Below, piece after piece: positions 1 to 13,000 of a stretch of DNA of 64,000 nt (the stretch's first letter is position 1; every line of letters starts with the position of its first letter). The DNA comes from Micromonospora parathelypteridis. GTDB taxonomy: Bacteria > Actinomycetota > Actinomycetes > Mycobacteriales > Micromonosporaceae. The notes beneath the pieces are model-generated. The model did not search any database and was not told the DNA's origin. It worked only from the letters and a program-made list of their open reading frames with translations. The DNA lies in assembly GCF_014201145.1 (NCBI RefSeq), contig NZ_JACHDP010000001.1:2418001-2482000 (forward strand). Direction: 5' to 3'. Both the position numbers and the translations under genes were made by a program.

Positions 1-219
1 GCGGAGGCCCAGCGGCGTGCCGCACCCCTGCACGAGAAGAGCGCGCTGCCGCCGGAGGACCCGGTGGTCGGCTCGCCCGCACAGCTCGCGCAGCGGATCG
101 GCGAGTTCGCCGCGATCGGCGCCACCCGGGTCCACCTGCGCCTGATCGACTTCGCTGATCTCGACCACCTTGAGCTGATCGCGGCCGAGGTGCTCCCCCA
201 ACTGGACGGAGAACGATGA
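1..219 (+). CDS. C-terminal end of a luciferase-like flavin/F420 monooxygenase (partial)
   Basis: The gene is open from the first base in frame 1 and stops with TGA at 217-219, so only the last 72 residues are present. The tail reads GSPAQLAQRIGEFAAIGATR, then VHLRLIDF and an LxLIAAEVLPQL ending. This is the usual C-terminal helix pattern of bacterial luciferase-like (LLM class) TIM-barrel oxidoreductases, many of which use F420 or FMN in actinomycetes. The catalytic part is upstream of the window, so substrate and cofactor cannot be told. Its stop overlaps the next start (ATGA), so the two genes are probably cotranscribed and translationally coupled. Family assignment is moderately sure. Confidence 0.6.
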   Translation, partial: AEAQRRAAPLHEKSALPPEDPVVGSPAQLAQRIGEFAAIGATRVHLRLIDFADLDHLELIAAEVLPQLDGER

Positions 220-527
220 GCGACGTGATCGTCGACGGGACCGAACTCGGGCCGGTGGGCCAGGAGATCGTGTACGAGAACGACCGGGTCCGGGTCTGGC
301 ACATCCGCCTCGAGCCGGGCGAGCGGCAGCCGCTGCATCGGCATGATCACCCCTACCTGGTGGTGGCCATCGAGGGCGCGAAGAACGTCGTACAGACCAT
401 CGACGGCACCCGGATCGACGCCGACGAACCCACCGGCGGAGTGGTCTACCGGGACCCGGGGGCAGTGCACATGCTCACCAATGTCGGAGACACGACTTAC
501 CTGGCTCGGCTGGTCGAACTCAAGTAG
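216..527 (+). CDS. Small single-domain cupin protein
   Basis: This is a 103-residue protein whose ATG overlaps the preceding stop (ATGA), with GGAG just upstream. It matches a minimal cupin barrel. Motif 1 is seen as PLHRHDHPYLVVAIEG, where two to three His and a Glu-like position would bind metal, and motif 2 as DPGAVHMLTNVGDT. Cupins of this size are often small-molecule binding or isomerase/dioxygenase-like proteins, but the specific reaction cannot be inferred. Coupling to the LLM monooxygenase gene suggests both act on the same small molecule. There is no signal peptide, so it should be cytoplasmic. Confidence 0.75.
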   Translation: MSDVIVDGTELGPVGQEIVYENDRVRVWHIRLEPGERQPLHRHDHPYLVVAIEGAKNVVQTIDGTRIDADEPTGGVVYRDPGAVHMLTNVGDTTYLARLVELK

Positions 528-604
528 ACCCGCCGAGCGTGGGCCGACGCGCCGCGCGGCGCGCCGGTGGCGATCGGGTGTACCGGGTGCGTAACGTGCC
601 GGTC

Positions 605-3600
605 ATGGCCTTTCGGACCTGGGGCAGACTGCTGCTCACGGCGCTCGGGGTGAGCGTGCTGGCCGGGGCCGGCCAGCTCGGCGTCGCGTACGGTTTCGGC
701 ATCGTCCGGCTGACCGGCGCCTTCACCGGTACGACCGTCAACCAGTGGCCGGCCCAGCTCGTGTGGGTGGGCTGGTTCGCCGCGAACGCCGCCGTCGCCG
801 GCGCCGTCCTGACCGGACGACTCGCTCGCCGCGACGCTCCGGCGGCCAGCACCGGCCGGCAGTTGGCAATCGGTGGCGCGGCGGCGCTCGGTGCCACCGT
901 CATCGCCCCGCTCTGCATGCAGCCCGCCCGCGCCGCAGAGTTGATCTCCGTCGACCCGGTCTGGGCGGTGGGCATCTGCGCCGTACTCGGTGCGGTGATC
1001 GGGGCGGGCGCCGCGATCGCCGTCCTGCTCCGACCCGAGCTGGGCTGGAACATGGCGGCTGTTGCCGGCGCGGTCTGGCTGCTGGCGCTGATCTCCGTCC
1101 TGCCGTCGCTCGGCACGGTCGGCCCACTGCCCACCGTCCGACTCGGGGTGCTGGAACCGAACTGGCTGAACGACGCCGCCGCACAACAGCTCGCGCTGCT
1201 GCTGCTGCCCACCGTGGCACTGTTGGCCGGTGCCGCGACCGCCGGGTTGGCTCGCTGGCGGGGCCAGGCTCCACTGGTCAGCGGTGCTACCGGGGTCGCC
1301 GGTCCGGTGCTGGTGGCGTTCGCCTATCTGACCGCCGGCCCGGGCGACGCGGTGGACCGCTACCAGGTCAGCCCCTACTACGGCTCGCTGATCGCGATCC
1401 TCGCCGGCGCGCTCGGCGCGGCCGCCGCGGCGCTGCTGCGCTGGCCGACGAGTGCCCGCGCCACGGATCCGCAGGCGATCGAGCCCAGCGACATCCTGCG
1501 CCCGCTGCCTTCCAGCCCGGTCCTGCCCGGCACCGCGTCCGCAGGTTCGGCGAACGACCGGGACACCATCGAGCGCACCGACGCGCAGCTCGCCAAGACT
1601 GAGCCACCGGTCGGGCAGCCGGCCGGTGCTGAGCTGGCCGGCAGCGCCTCAGGTCCGCGTGCCGCAGGCGGCTCCGATGGCGTACGCACCGTCCCGGCGC
1701 ACTGGGACTGGCCGGCGACCACCGCGAGCGGCCAGCACGGTCCGACCCCCGCCGCTCCGGCGGCACCCCCGGCCTGGCGGACCGATCCGACCACTGACTT
1801 CTCCACCGCAGCGCTGGCAGCGCGCAGGTCGAGCCGGGACGATGTCACCTCCCCGGCCGACACCGCGCCCCCGGCCACCGACGTCAGCAGCTCGACCGAG
1901 GCCACCCCGACCGCGGCCACCCCGACCAGCACCACGGCCGGACGCGCCGGCGCCGCCACTCCGGCAGGCGGCCCAGAAGACGAGCCGACGAGCAGCGCGA
2001 CGACGGTCACGGGCGACCGACCGACCGGCGGCCGCACCACCAGCAAGGACACCCCCACCACCGAGCCGGCCAGTGCGGCCCCGACCAGCTCGGGCCCACC
2101 CACCTCCGACACGACCAGCGCAGGCACGACCAGCGCAGGCACGGCCAGCGCAGGCACGACCAGCGCAGGCACGACCAGCGCAGACACGACCAGCGCAGAC
2201 ACGACCAGCGCAGACACGACCAGCGCAGACACGATCAGCGCAGACACGACCAGCACGGGAGCAGACGACGCCGGCACGGCCGACGCTCCGCTGACGCCCA
2301 AGCCGCGCCGTACCCGTAAGCCGAAGGCCAGCCCGGCCGCCACCACGTCCAACACGCCGGACGGCACACCGCCATCCGAGTCGGAGACCACCGCCGAGGC
2401 AACCACCGGTCGGACCAGGAAGGTCCCCCGGCCCGGAAAGCCGGCCGACCGGACCGCCGCTGGCAAGGCCACCGGCACTCCGGTACGCAGCGCGGAGAGC
2501 CAGGACACCGGATCCGGTCTGCCCACCGAGGCCATCCCGGCCGCTGACTCCACCGCGTCAGCGGCAGCAGCCGCGTCGACCACCCCGACCGCCGCGACCG
2601 GTTCGACCAGTGCACCCGCCGCCCCGACCGCCGCAGCCGACTCCAAGGCGGAGGCCGGCGACTCACCGCGCACCCCGGCCGCCACTGCCACCGGTCCCGC
2701 CGTCTCGCCGGCCGAGCCGGCCAGTGGATCCGCAGCCACCAGGGCCGACGAGACCGACAGCGCGCGGCCCGCCACCGAGGACGGTTCCACCGCCGGGTTG
2801 TTCGGGATCACTGCCGGCAGCGACCCGGACACGGATCGGTGGACGCCGACAGCGCCGGCCTGGCCGGTCACCTCGGCGTGGACGGTGCCGCCGCAAGCCT
2901 CTGACCCGGGGCCAGCGACATCGGAGACAGCGACCGGGCCGGATGAGACTGAGCCGACCTCGCCGCCGACGCCGAGGCCTCGGCACCGGGCGCCGCTGCC
3001 GGACCTGAGCCGGGCCAGCACCTGGGACGCCTTCAGCACCGCCCGCCGGGCCGGGCCGGCGCAGGCGCCGGACACCGCCTGGCCGACGTCGGCCGACCCC
3101 ACCGCGGCCAGCGAATCGGCCGCCCCCACCGAACCAGCCGCCCCCACCGAACCAGCCGCCCCCACCGATCCTGCGAGCACGACATCGTCTCTGGTCGTCC
3201 CCGGCCAGGCCGCCCCCGCCAAACCAGCCGAACCTCCGCACGCGACAGCGTCTCCGGTCGTCCCGGGCCAGGCCGCTTCCGCCGGACCGGTCGCGCCCAC
3301 GCGGCATCCGAACCCGACAGCGGCACCAGCCGTCCCGGGCCAGGCTGGCGTGCCCTCCGATGCCGCCACCCGCGCCGCCGACCCGGCGACCACCGACGAC
3401 GCGCCGGCTGCCGCGCCGACCGCCGCGGTGGTGGCCGAGCAGCCCTCCCGGCGAGGACGGCTCGGCGGTCTGTTCCGCCGCAACCGGTCCCGGGCCGAAG
3501 AGGAGAGCCAGGAGCCGCCGGCCGCCACGGCGCCACTGCCGAGCCAGGACGAGGAGTTCGTCGACTGGGTCGCCGGTCTGAGCAAGCCGGTGTCGGACAA

Positions 3601-3664
3601 TGAGCCGGAGCAGGAGAGCGGCCGCCGGTCGCTGCGCTCCACCGGTCGGCACCACCGCGACTGA
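605..3664 (+). CDS. Large membrane protein with about eight TM helices and a long repetitive Thr/Ala/Pro-rich tail
   Basis: I do not recognise a family. With the ATG at 605 the protein has 1019 residues; in-frame GTGs at 539 and 596 are possible longer starts, and none has a strong Shine-Dalgarno. Residues about 8-280 hold roughly eight hydrophobic helices with short loops. The remaining 730 residues are low complexity (Ala, Thr, Pro, Ser, Asp), surely disordered. They include nine TTSAG/TTSAD pentapeptide repeats, three PTEPAA repeats and three copies of a VVPGQA-type block. Near the end a basic patch (RRGRLGGLFRRNRSR) is followed by an acidic segment and the ending RSTGRHHRD. The tail could be cytoplasmic scaffold or wall-spanning; topology is not decided by sequence alone. 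The reading frame is certain from codon use, the function unknown. Confidence 0.75.
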   Translation: MAFRTWGRLLLTALGVSVLAGAGQLGVAYGFGIVRLTGAFTGTTVNQWPAQLVWVGWFAANAAVAGAVLTGRLARRDAPAASTGRQLAIGGAAALGATVIAPLCMQPARAAELISVDPVWAVGICAVLGAVIGAGAAIAVLLRPELGWNMAAVAGAVWLLALISVLPSLGTVGPLPTVRLGVLEPNWLNDAAAQQLALLLLPTVALLAGAATAGLARWRGQAPLVSGATGVAGPVLVAFAYLTAGPGDAVDRYQVSPYYGSLIAILAGALGAAAAALLRWPTSARATDPQAIEPSDILRPLPSSPVLPGTASAGSANDRDTIERTDAQLAKTEPPVGQPAGAELAGSASGPRAAGGSDGVRTVPAHWDWPATTASGQHGPTPAAPAAPPAWRTDPTTDFSTAALAARRSSRDDVTSPADTAPPATDVSSSTEATPTAATPTSTTAGRAGAATPAGGPEDEPTSSATTVTGDRPTGGRTTSKDTPTTEPASAAPTSSGPPTSDTTSAGTTSAGTASAGTTSAGTTSADTTSADTTSADTTSADTISADTTSTGADDAGTADAPLTPKPRRTRKPKASPAATTSNTPDGTPPSESETTAEATTGRTRKVPRPGKPADRTAAGKATGTPVRSAESQDTGSGLPTEAIPAADSTASAAAAASTTPTAATGSTSAPAAPTAAADSKAEAGDSPRTPAATATGPAVSPAEPASGSAATRADETDSARPATEDGSTAGLFGITAGSDPDTDRWTPTAPAWPVTSAWTVPPQASDPGPATSETATGPDETEPTSPPTPRPRHRAPLPDLSRASTWDAFSTARRAGPAQAPDTAWPTSADPTAASESAAPTEPAAPTEPAAPTDPASTTSSLVVPGQAAPAKPAEPPHATASPVVPGQAASAGPVAPTRHPNPTAAPAVPGQAGVPSDAATRAADPATTDDAPAAAPTAAVVAEQPSRRGRLGGLFRRNRSRAEEESQEPPAATAPLPSQDEEFVDWVAGLSKPVSDNEPEQESGRRSLRSTGRHHRD
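2111..2245 (+). repeat. 15-bp tandem repeat inside the large membrane protein gene
   Basis: Nine consecutive 15-bp units (consensus ACGACCAGCGCAGGC, later units ending GAC) encode TTSAG and then TTSAD pentapeptides in frame; a tenth unit degenerates after 2246. The first four units end in GGC and the next five in GAC, which suggests two rounds of duplication. The unit length is a multiple of three, so copy-number change would keep the frame. Confidence 0.9.
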
Positions 3665-3707
3665 CCCGGCAGAAGACCCCTCGGACAACCGATCGGTCGG
3701 CCGAGCC

Positions 3708-3754
3708 GCACGCAGGGCCGGTCGGGTAGTGGACGAGCCGCCGGCCCAGCGTGC
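3708..3754. terminator. Hairpin between convergent genes (end of thiamin operon and of the membrane protein gene)
   Basis: GCACGC-A-GGGCCGG (3708-3721) pairs with CCGGCCC-A-GCGTGC (3741-3754), giving 13 pairs with one A-A mismatch and a 19-nt loop. There is no U-tract, as is common for actinomycete terminators. It lies between two convergent stop codons, so it could serve both strands. Confidence 0.55.
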
Positions 3755-3762
3755 GGGATCGG

Positions 3763-7858
<4,096 letters not shown>

Positions 7859-7868
<10 letters not shown>

Positions 7869-9019
7869 CGGTCCCCCTCCATCGTCGGTTCAGGTCCGCC
7901 GCCGTCCGCCGCGCCGACGAACCGGTCCGGCGGGAAGGACGCGAGCAGCGGGTCGGGTACGCCGGTGAGCACCAGGTCGGCGATCAGGTCGGCGGTGATC
8001 GGGGTGAGCACGATGCCGTGTCGGTGGTGCCCGGTAGCGGCCAGCACGTCCGGCCGGCCGGGCAGCGGTCCGAGGATCGGTGCGTTGTCCGGGGTGCCGG
8101 GGCGTAGCCCGGCGGTCGCCTCGACCAGGTCGTACTCGGCCAGCTCGGGCAGCAGGTCGACGCCGGCGCGGAGCAGGCGTTGCACGGCTCCGACGGTGAC
8201 CGTGGTGTCCGACCGTTCCTCGACCGTCGCGCCGAGCACGACCTCGCCGTCGGCTCGGGGCACCAGGTAGACGGGCTCGCCGTCGGCGTACCCCCGGATC
8301 ACGTGCCGGAAGCCCGGCGCGACGCCATCGGGCGCGCGGAGCCGGAGGACCTGGCCTTTCACCGGCCGCACGGGCAGGCCGGTGAGTGCGGCGGCCCCGC
8401 AGCCGGCGGCGACCACGGTGACCCGGGCGTGCACGTCGGACAAGTGCCGGACCGCGTGCGGCACGAGCACCGCGCCGGCTCGCTGCGCGGCCGTGCGCAG
8501 CGCCGGCAGCAGCAGTCGGGGGTCGACCTGGTGGTCGGTGGGCGCGAGCGCGCCGCCGCGCACCCGCGGGGCGAGCGCCGGCTCGCGGTCGCGCAGCTCG
8601 GTGGGGCGCAGCCGGGTCACCGGCAGGCCCAACCCCTGCTGGTACGCCCAGAGCCGGCCCGCCTCGGCCAGGTCGTCACCGGTCAGCCCGACCATCAGGG
8701 TGCCCTCGGTCCGGTAGCCGATGTCGGCGCCGGTCGCTTCGGTCAGCTCGGCGGCGAACGTCGGCCAGCGGGCGGCGGACGCCAGCAGCAGCTCGGTGAG
8801 CTGCCGCTCACCGAAGTACGCCTCGGCGACCGGGGCGAGCATGCCGGCGGCCACCGCCGAGGCCCCCGAGCCGGGTGCCGGATCGTGCACCACCACTCGC
8901 AGCCCTCGGGCGGCGCAGCGCCAGGCGATCGCCAGCCCGATCGGCCCCGCCCCCACCACTGCCACGTCCGGCCGGACCCGATCGCTCGATGGCGCTGACG
9001 GGGACCGGCCGGTCAGCAC
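7859..9019 (-). CDS. thiO: Glycine oxidase ThiO
   Basis: ThiO is an FAD-dependent amine oxidase that turns glycine into dehydroglycine for thiazole formation. The N-terminus has the Rossmann motif VAVVGAGPIGLAIAW with the acidic end of strand 2 (VVVHD). Further family landmarks are GMLAPVAEAYFG, RPVKGQVLRL and the C-terminal ATGHHRHGIVLTPITADLI. The GTG at 9019 gives 386 residues and overlaps the thiE end by 7 nt; longer in-frame starts would run far into thiE and are rejected. The pairing with ThiS and ThiG shows the aerobic thiazole pathway rather than ThiH. Confidence 0.95.
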
Positions 9020-9639
9020 GTCAGTGCCTCGATCAGCTCGGCGGTCGCCCGAGCCGGGTCGGCGGCACCGGACACCGCACCGACCACGGCCACCCCGTAC
9101 GCCCCGGCGGCCCGCAGCACCGGCACCCGGGCGGCGGTCACTCCCCCGATCGCGATGACCGGCACGTCGACGGCGTCGACGACAGCGCGTACCCCGGCGG
9201 GCCCGATGGGATCCGGCAGGCCGGACTTCGTGCTGGTGGGGTGGCACGGCCCGACGCCCAGGTAGCTGGCTCCCGCCGCGACGGCCTCGGCCGCTGTTCC
9301 CGGCGCGCGGGCGGTGGCTCCCAGCACCCCGGTCGGGCCGAGCACCCGGCGGGCTGCGGCGACCGGCAGGTCGTCGGCTCCGACGTGCCCGCCGGCTGCG
9401 CCCACCGCGAGCGCCACGTGCAACCTGTCGTTGACCAGGCAGGTCGCCTCGTACGACGCGCAGAGCGCCAGCACCCGTCGGGCCAGGTCGTACGCCTCGC
9501 GGTCGGTGGCGGAATCCTCGACCCGGACCTGCACCACCAGGTCGGCGCGGGCCGCCGTGAGGGCGGCCCGGACCACGGTGAGTGGGTCCCGCCCGGGTCG
9601 GGTGTCGGTGATCAGATGCAGTCGCCCTAGGGACGGCAC
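9013..9639 (-). CDS. thiE: Thiamin phosphate synthase ThiE
   Basis: ThiE joins HMP-PP with thiazole phosphate to make thiamin phosphate. The 208-residue TIM barrel keeps the RLHLITD start, the CLVNDR block, HVGADDLPV and the diphosphate-binding loop YLGVGPCHPTSTKSG, plus VIAIGGV. This is the better match to canonical ThiE of the two paralogues in the operon. The GTG start at 9639 is preceded by GGGAGGAG 7 nt upstream, and that Shine-Dalgarno is the 3' strand of riboswitch stem P1. As first gene of the operon it is the direct target of TPP control. Confidence 0.95.
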   Translation of the reverse strand: MPSLGRLHLITDTRPGRDPLTVVRAALTAARADLVVQVRVEDSATDREAYDLARRVLALCASYEATCLVNDRLHVALAVGAAGGHVGADDLPVAAARRVLGPTGVLGATARAPGTAAEAVAAGASYLGVGPCHPTSTKSGLPDPIGPAGVRAVVDAVDVPVIAIGGVTAARVPVLRAAGAYGVAVVGAVSGAADPARATAELIEALTC

Positions 9640-9647
9640 GGCAACGC

Positions 9648-9735
9648 TCCTCCCTGCGCCGGCATTACCCGGATCAGGTTCAACGGTCGGGGGCTGTCAG
9701 CCCCCCTCTCAGCCCGGTACACCGGGCTCCCGTGG
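9648..9735 (-). promoter_or_regulatory. TPP riboswitch (THI element)
   Basis: On the minus strand the conserved core is plain: the P3 hairpin GCCCGG..CCGGGC, then CTGAGAG (complement of 9706-9712), a variable GC stem, CCTGATCC (9671-9678), GGGTAATGCC (9661-9670) and GGCGCAGGGA (9651-9660). All match the TPP-binding THI box. The terminal GCAGGGAGGAG doubles as the thiE ribosome binding site, 7 nt from the GTG. The simplest model is therefore that TPP closes P1 and blocks translation initiation. No separate terminator hairpin with a U-tract is seen before thiE. Confidence 0.95.
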
Positions 9736-9749
9736 GTTACTTGCGTGTC

Positions 9750-9778
9750 ACCGTACGACAGATCCGCCGGCCTGCCAA
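9750..9778 (-). promoter_or_regulatory. Promoter of the thiamin operon
   Basis: Reading the minus strand, TTGGCA (9778-9773) is followed after exactly 17 bp by TACGGT (9755-9750). Transcription would start near 9743, a few nucleotides before the 5' end of the TPP riboswitch. Position and spacing fit a housekeeping sigma70-type promoter. Confidence 0.75.
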
Positions 9779-10055
9779 GGCGGGGTCTCGGCGGCGACCG
9801 GCCAGCCGGACCGCGCGGCGACGAGCGAAATCGATGGGCCGATTCATGCGGTCCTGTTCGGAATGTCGCCCGCCGTTGCAGAACCGTTACCCGCCGGCAT
9901 CTTGCCGGACATTGAGCCAGCCGAATTAATTTGTTCAGCGATTCGACAAAAATGTCGGCGGGGCACCCTGGCACGGTGTAACCGCCGACTCCATCTGGGA
10001 CGGTCTTCGGCGAGCCGGCTCCCGCGAGCCCTGTCACTACGACACAGGAGGCGGC
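9779..10055. other. Divergent intergenic region upstream of the ThuA fusion gene
   Basis: This is the only notably AT-rich stretch of the neighbourhood (9920-9955). It contains the short inverted repeat CGACA-AAAA-TGTCG (9944-9957) and must hold the promoter of the downstream gene. I cannot pick a convincing -35/-10 pair. A strong Shine-Dalgarno (GGAGG) lies just before the GTG at 10056. Confidence 0.5.
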
Positions 10056-13000
10056 GTGTCCCGTTCTCGTCGTGCCCGCGTACCCATCACCGCGACCTTC
10101 ATCTCCCTAGCTCTCGCCTCGACGACACTGTTCGGTACGCCCGCTCAGGCGGCACCGACGGCCACGCAGGTTCCCCCGCGAGAGGCACCAGCCGCCGCCC
10201 CGGTCACCCAGGTGGCGCCGAAGGTAGCGAAGGCAGCCGTCGATCCCTACTCCGTCCTGGTCTTCTCCAAGACCGCCGGCTTCCGGCACGACTCCATCCC
10301 CACCGGCATCGCCGCCATCCAACAGCTCGGCACCGCCAACGGATTCACCGTGGACAGTTCCGAGGACGGCGCCGTATTCAGCGACGCCAACCTGGCGAAG
10401 TACAAGGCCGTGATCTGGCTTTCCACCACCGGCGACGTCCTCAATGCCGAGCAGCAGGCGGCATTCGAGCGCTACGTACGCGCCGGCGGCGGTTACGTCG
10501 GCATCCACGCCGCCTCGGACACCGAGTACAGCTGGGCCTGGTACGGCGATCTGGTCGGCGCGTACTTCGCCAACCACCCGGCCAACCAGCAGGCCACGGT
10601 CAAGGTGGAGGAACACGCCCACCCGTCCACGGTCGGGCTGCCGGACCGCTGGTCCCGGTTCGACGAGTGGTACAACTTCCAGACCAACCCGCGGCCCGAC
10701 GTGCACGTGCTGGCGAGCCTGGACGAGAAGAGCTACACCCCGGGCGCAGGGGCGATGGGTGCCGACCACCCGACCGCCTGGTGCCAGGACTTCGACGGCG
10801 GCCGCTCCTGGTACACGGGAGGCGGACACACCCGGGAGTCGTACGCGGAGCCCGAGTTCCTGTCCCACCTGCTCGGCGGCATCCAGACCGCGGCCGGTGC
10901 GGTGGAGGCGGACTGCGGGGCCACGAAGACCTCGAACTTTGAGAAGGTCTCGCTGGACAGCAACACCAGCAACCCGATGGAGCTGGACATCGCGCCCGAC
11001 GGGCGGGTCTTCTACATCGAGCGCGACGGTCGCGTGCAGATCGTGAAGCCGGACACCGGCAGCACCGTCACCGCCGTCGACCTGGACGTCTTCACCGGCA
11101 ACGAGGACGGTCTGATCGGCATCCGGCTCGACCCGGACTTCGCCACCAACAAGTGGGTGTACCTGTACTACGCGCCGAACGACGGCGTCACCCGCAACCT
11201 GCTGTCCCGGTTCACCGTGACCGGCGACACCATCGACCTGGCCAGCGAGAAGCAGGTGCTGCGGGTCGACACCCAGCGCAACACCTGCTGCCACGCGGGC
11301 GGCAGCATGGCCTTCGACAGCGCCGGCAACCTCTACCTGGCCACCGGTGACAACACCAACCCGTTCGAGTCGAACTCGTACTCGCCGCTCGACGAGCGGC
11401 CGGGCCGCCAGGACTACGACGCGCAGCGCACCTCGGGCAACTCCAACGACCTGCGCGGCAAGGTGATCCGGATCCACCCGGAGGACGACGGGACGTACAC
11501 CGTCCCGACGGGCAACCTCTTCGCGCCGGGCACCGAGAAGACCCGTCCCGAGATCTACGCGATGGGCTTCCGCAACCCGTTCCGGATCGGCACCGACCCG
11601 AAGACCGACACGTTGTACGTCGCGGACTACGGGCCGGACGCCAACGCGGACAACCCGACCCGGGGCCCTCGGGGCCTGGTCGAGTGGAACATCGTGACCC
11701 CCGGCAACTACGGCTGGCCGTACTGCACCGGGACGAACGAGGCGTACAACGACTACACGTTCCCGTCCGGTCCGAGCGGGGCGAAGTTCGACTGTGCCGC
11801 ACCGGTGAACAACTCACCCAACAACACCGGTCTGACCAACCTTCCGCCGGTCGTCCCGGCGACCGTCGACTACGGGTACGCCGGTGACGCGCGTTACCCG
11901 GAGATCGGCGGCGGTGGCGCACCGATGGGCGGCCCGGTCTACCGGTACGACGCCGACCTCAACTCCACCCGGAAGTGGCCGGCGTACTACGACGGCAAGG
12001 CGCTGCTCGGTGAGTGGAACCAGAACAAGATGTACACGATGCAGGTGACCGCCGACGGCAAGTCGTTGGTGGACATCAACCAGTTGCTCACCGGCATGAG
12101 CATGGTCCGGCCGATGGACTTCGAGTTCGGCCCGGACGGCGCGCTGTACCTGATCGAGTGGGGCAGCGGCTTCGGCGGCAACAACGACAACTCGGGCGTC
12201 TACCGGATCGACTACATCGCCGGTGACCGCGCGCCGATCGCGGCGGCGTCCGCCACCCCGACCTCGGGTGCGGCGCCGCTGACTGTCACCTTCTCCAGCG
12301 CCGGCTCCCGGGATCCGGACGGTGGCACGCTCACCTACGCCTGGACGTTCGGCGACGGGCAGACCTCGACCGAGGCGAACCCGACGCACACCTACGCCAC
12401 GGCGGGCAACTACACCGCCCAGCTCACGGTCACCAACCCGAAGGGCCGTACCGCGGTGGCCAACGTGCCGATCACCGTGGGCAACACCGCACCGACGGTG
12501 ACCATCGAGTACCCGCCGGACGGTGGCTTCTTCAACTGGGGTGACCAGGTCCGCTACACCATCAAGGTGACCGACCCGGAGGACGGGCAGGTCGACTGCG
12601 ACAAGGTGCAGCTGCAGGTGCTGCTCGGTCACGACGAGCACGCCCACCCGTTGGAGCAGCACACCGGCTGCACCGGCACCGTCCAGACGTCGCTCGCCTC
12701 CGGGCACGGCGCCGAGGCGAACGTCTTCGCGGTCTTCGAGGCCACCTACACCGACGAGGGCGGTGCCGGTGGTGCCAGCCCGCTCACCGGCCGGGCGATC
12801 GAGGTCCTGCAGCCGAAGCAGAAGCAGGCCGAGTACTTCACCGCCACCGGGCGCGCTCCGGTGAGCACCGGCGGCGGAGACGCCGGCGTGCAGCGGGAGA
12901 CCAGCGCCGACACCGCCGGCGGTGGTCAGAACATCGGGTTCATCGAGGACGGCGACTGGTGGTCGGTGGCCCCTGCGGACCTGACCAACATCACCGAGAT

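Noticed and set aside
2111..2245. Tandem repeat considered as a CRISPR array
   Set aside because: Units are 15 bp, directly adjacent without spacers and in frame with a protein; no cas genes are nearby.
1378..3711. 777-codon minus-strand frame opposite the repetitive membrane protein
   Set aside because: The Thr/Ala/Pro codons of the sense gene read as Val/Ala/Gly/Ser on the antisense strand, giving a pseudo-hydrophobic ORF. The sense strand has a normal membrane-protein start and codon pattern.
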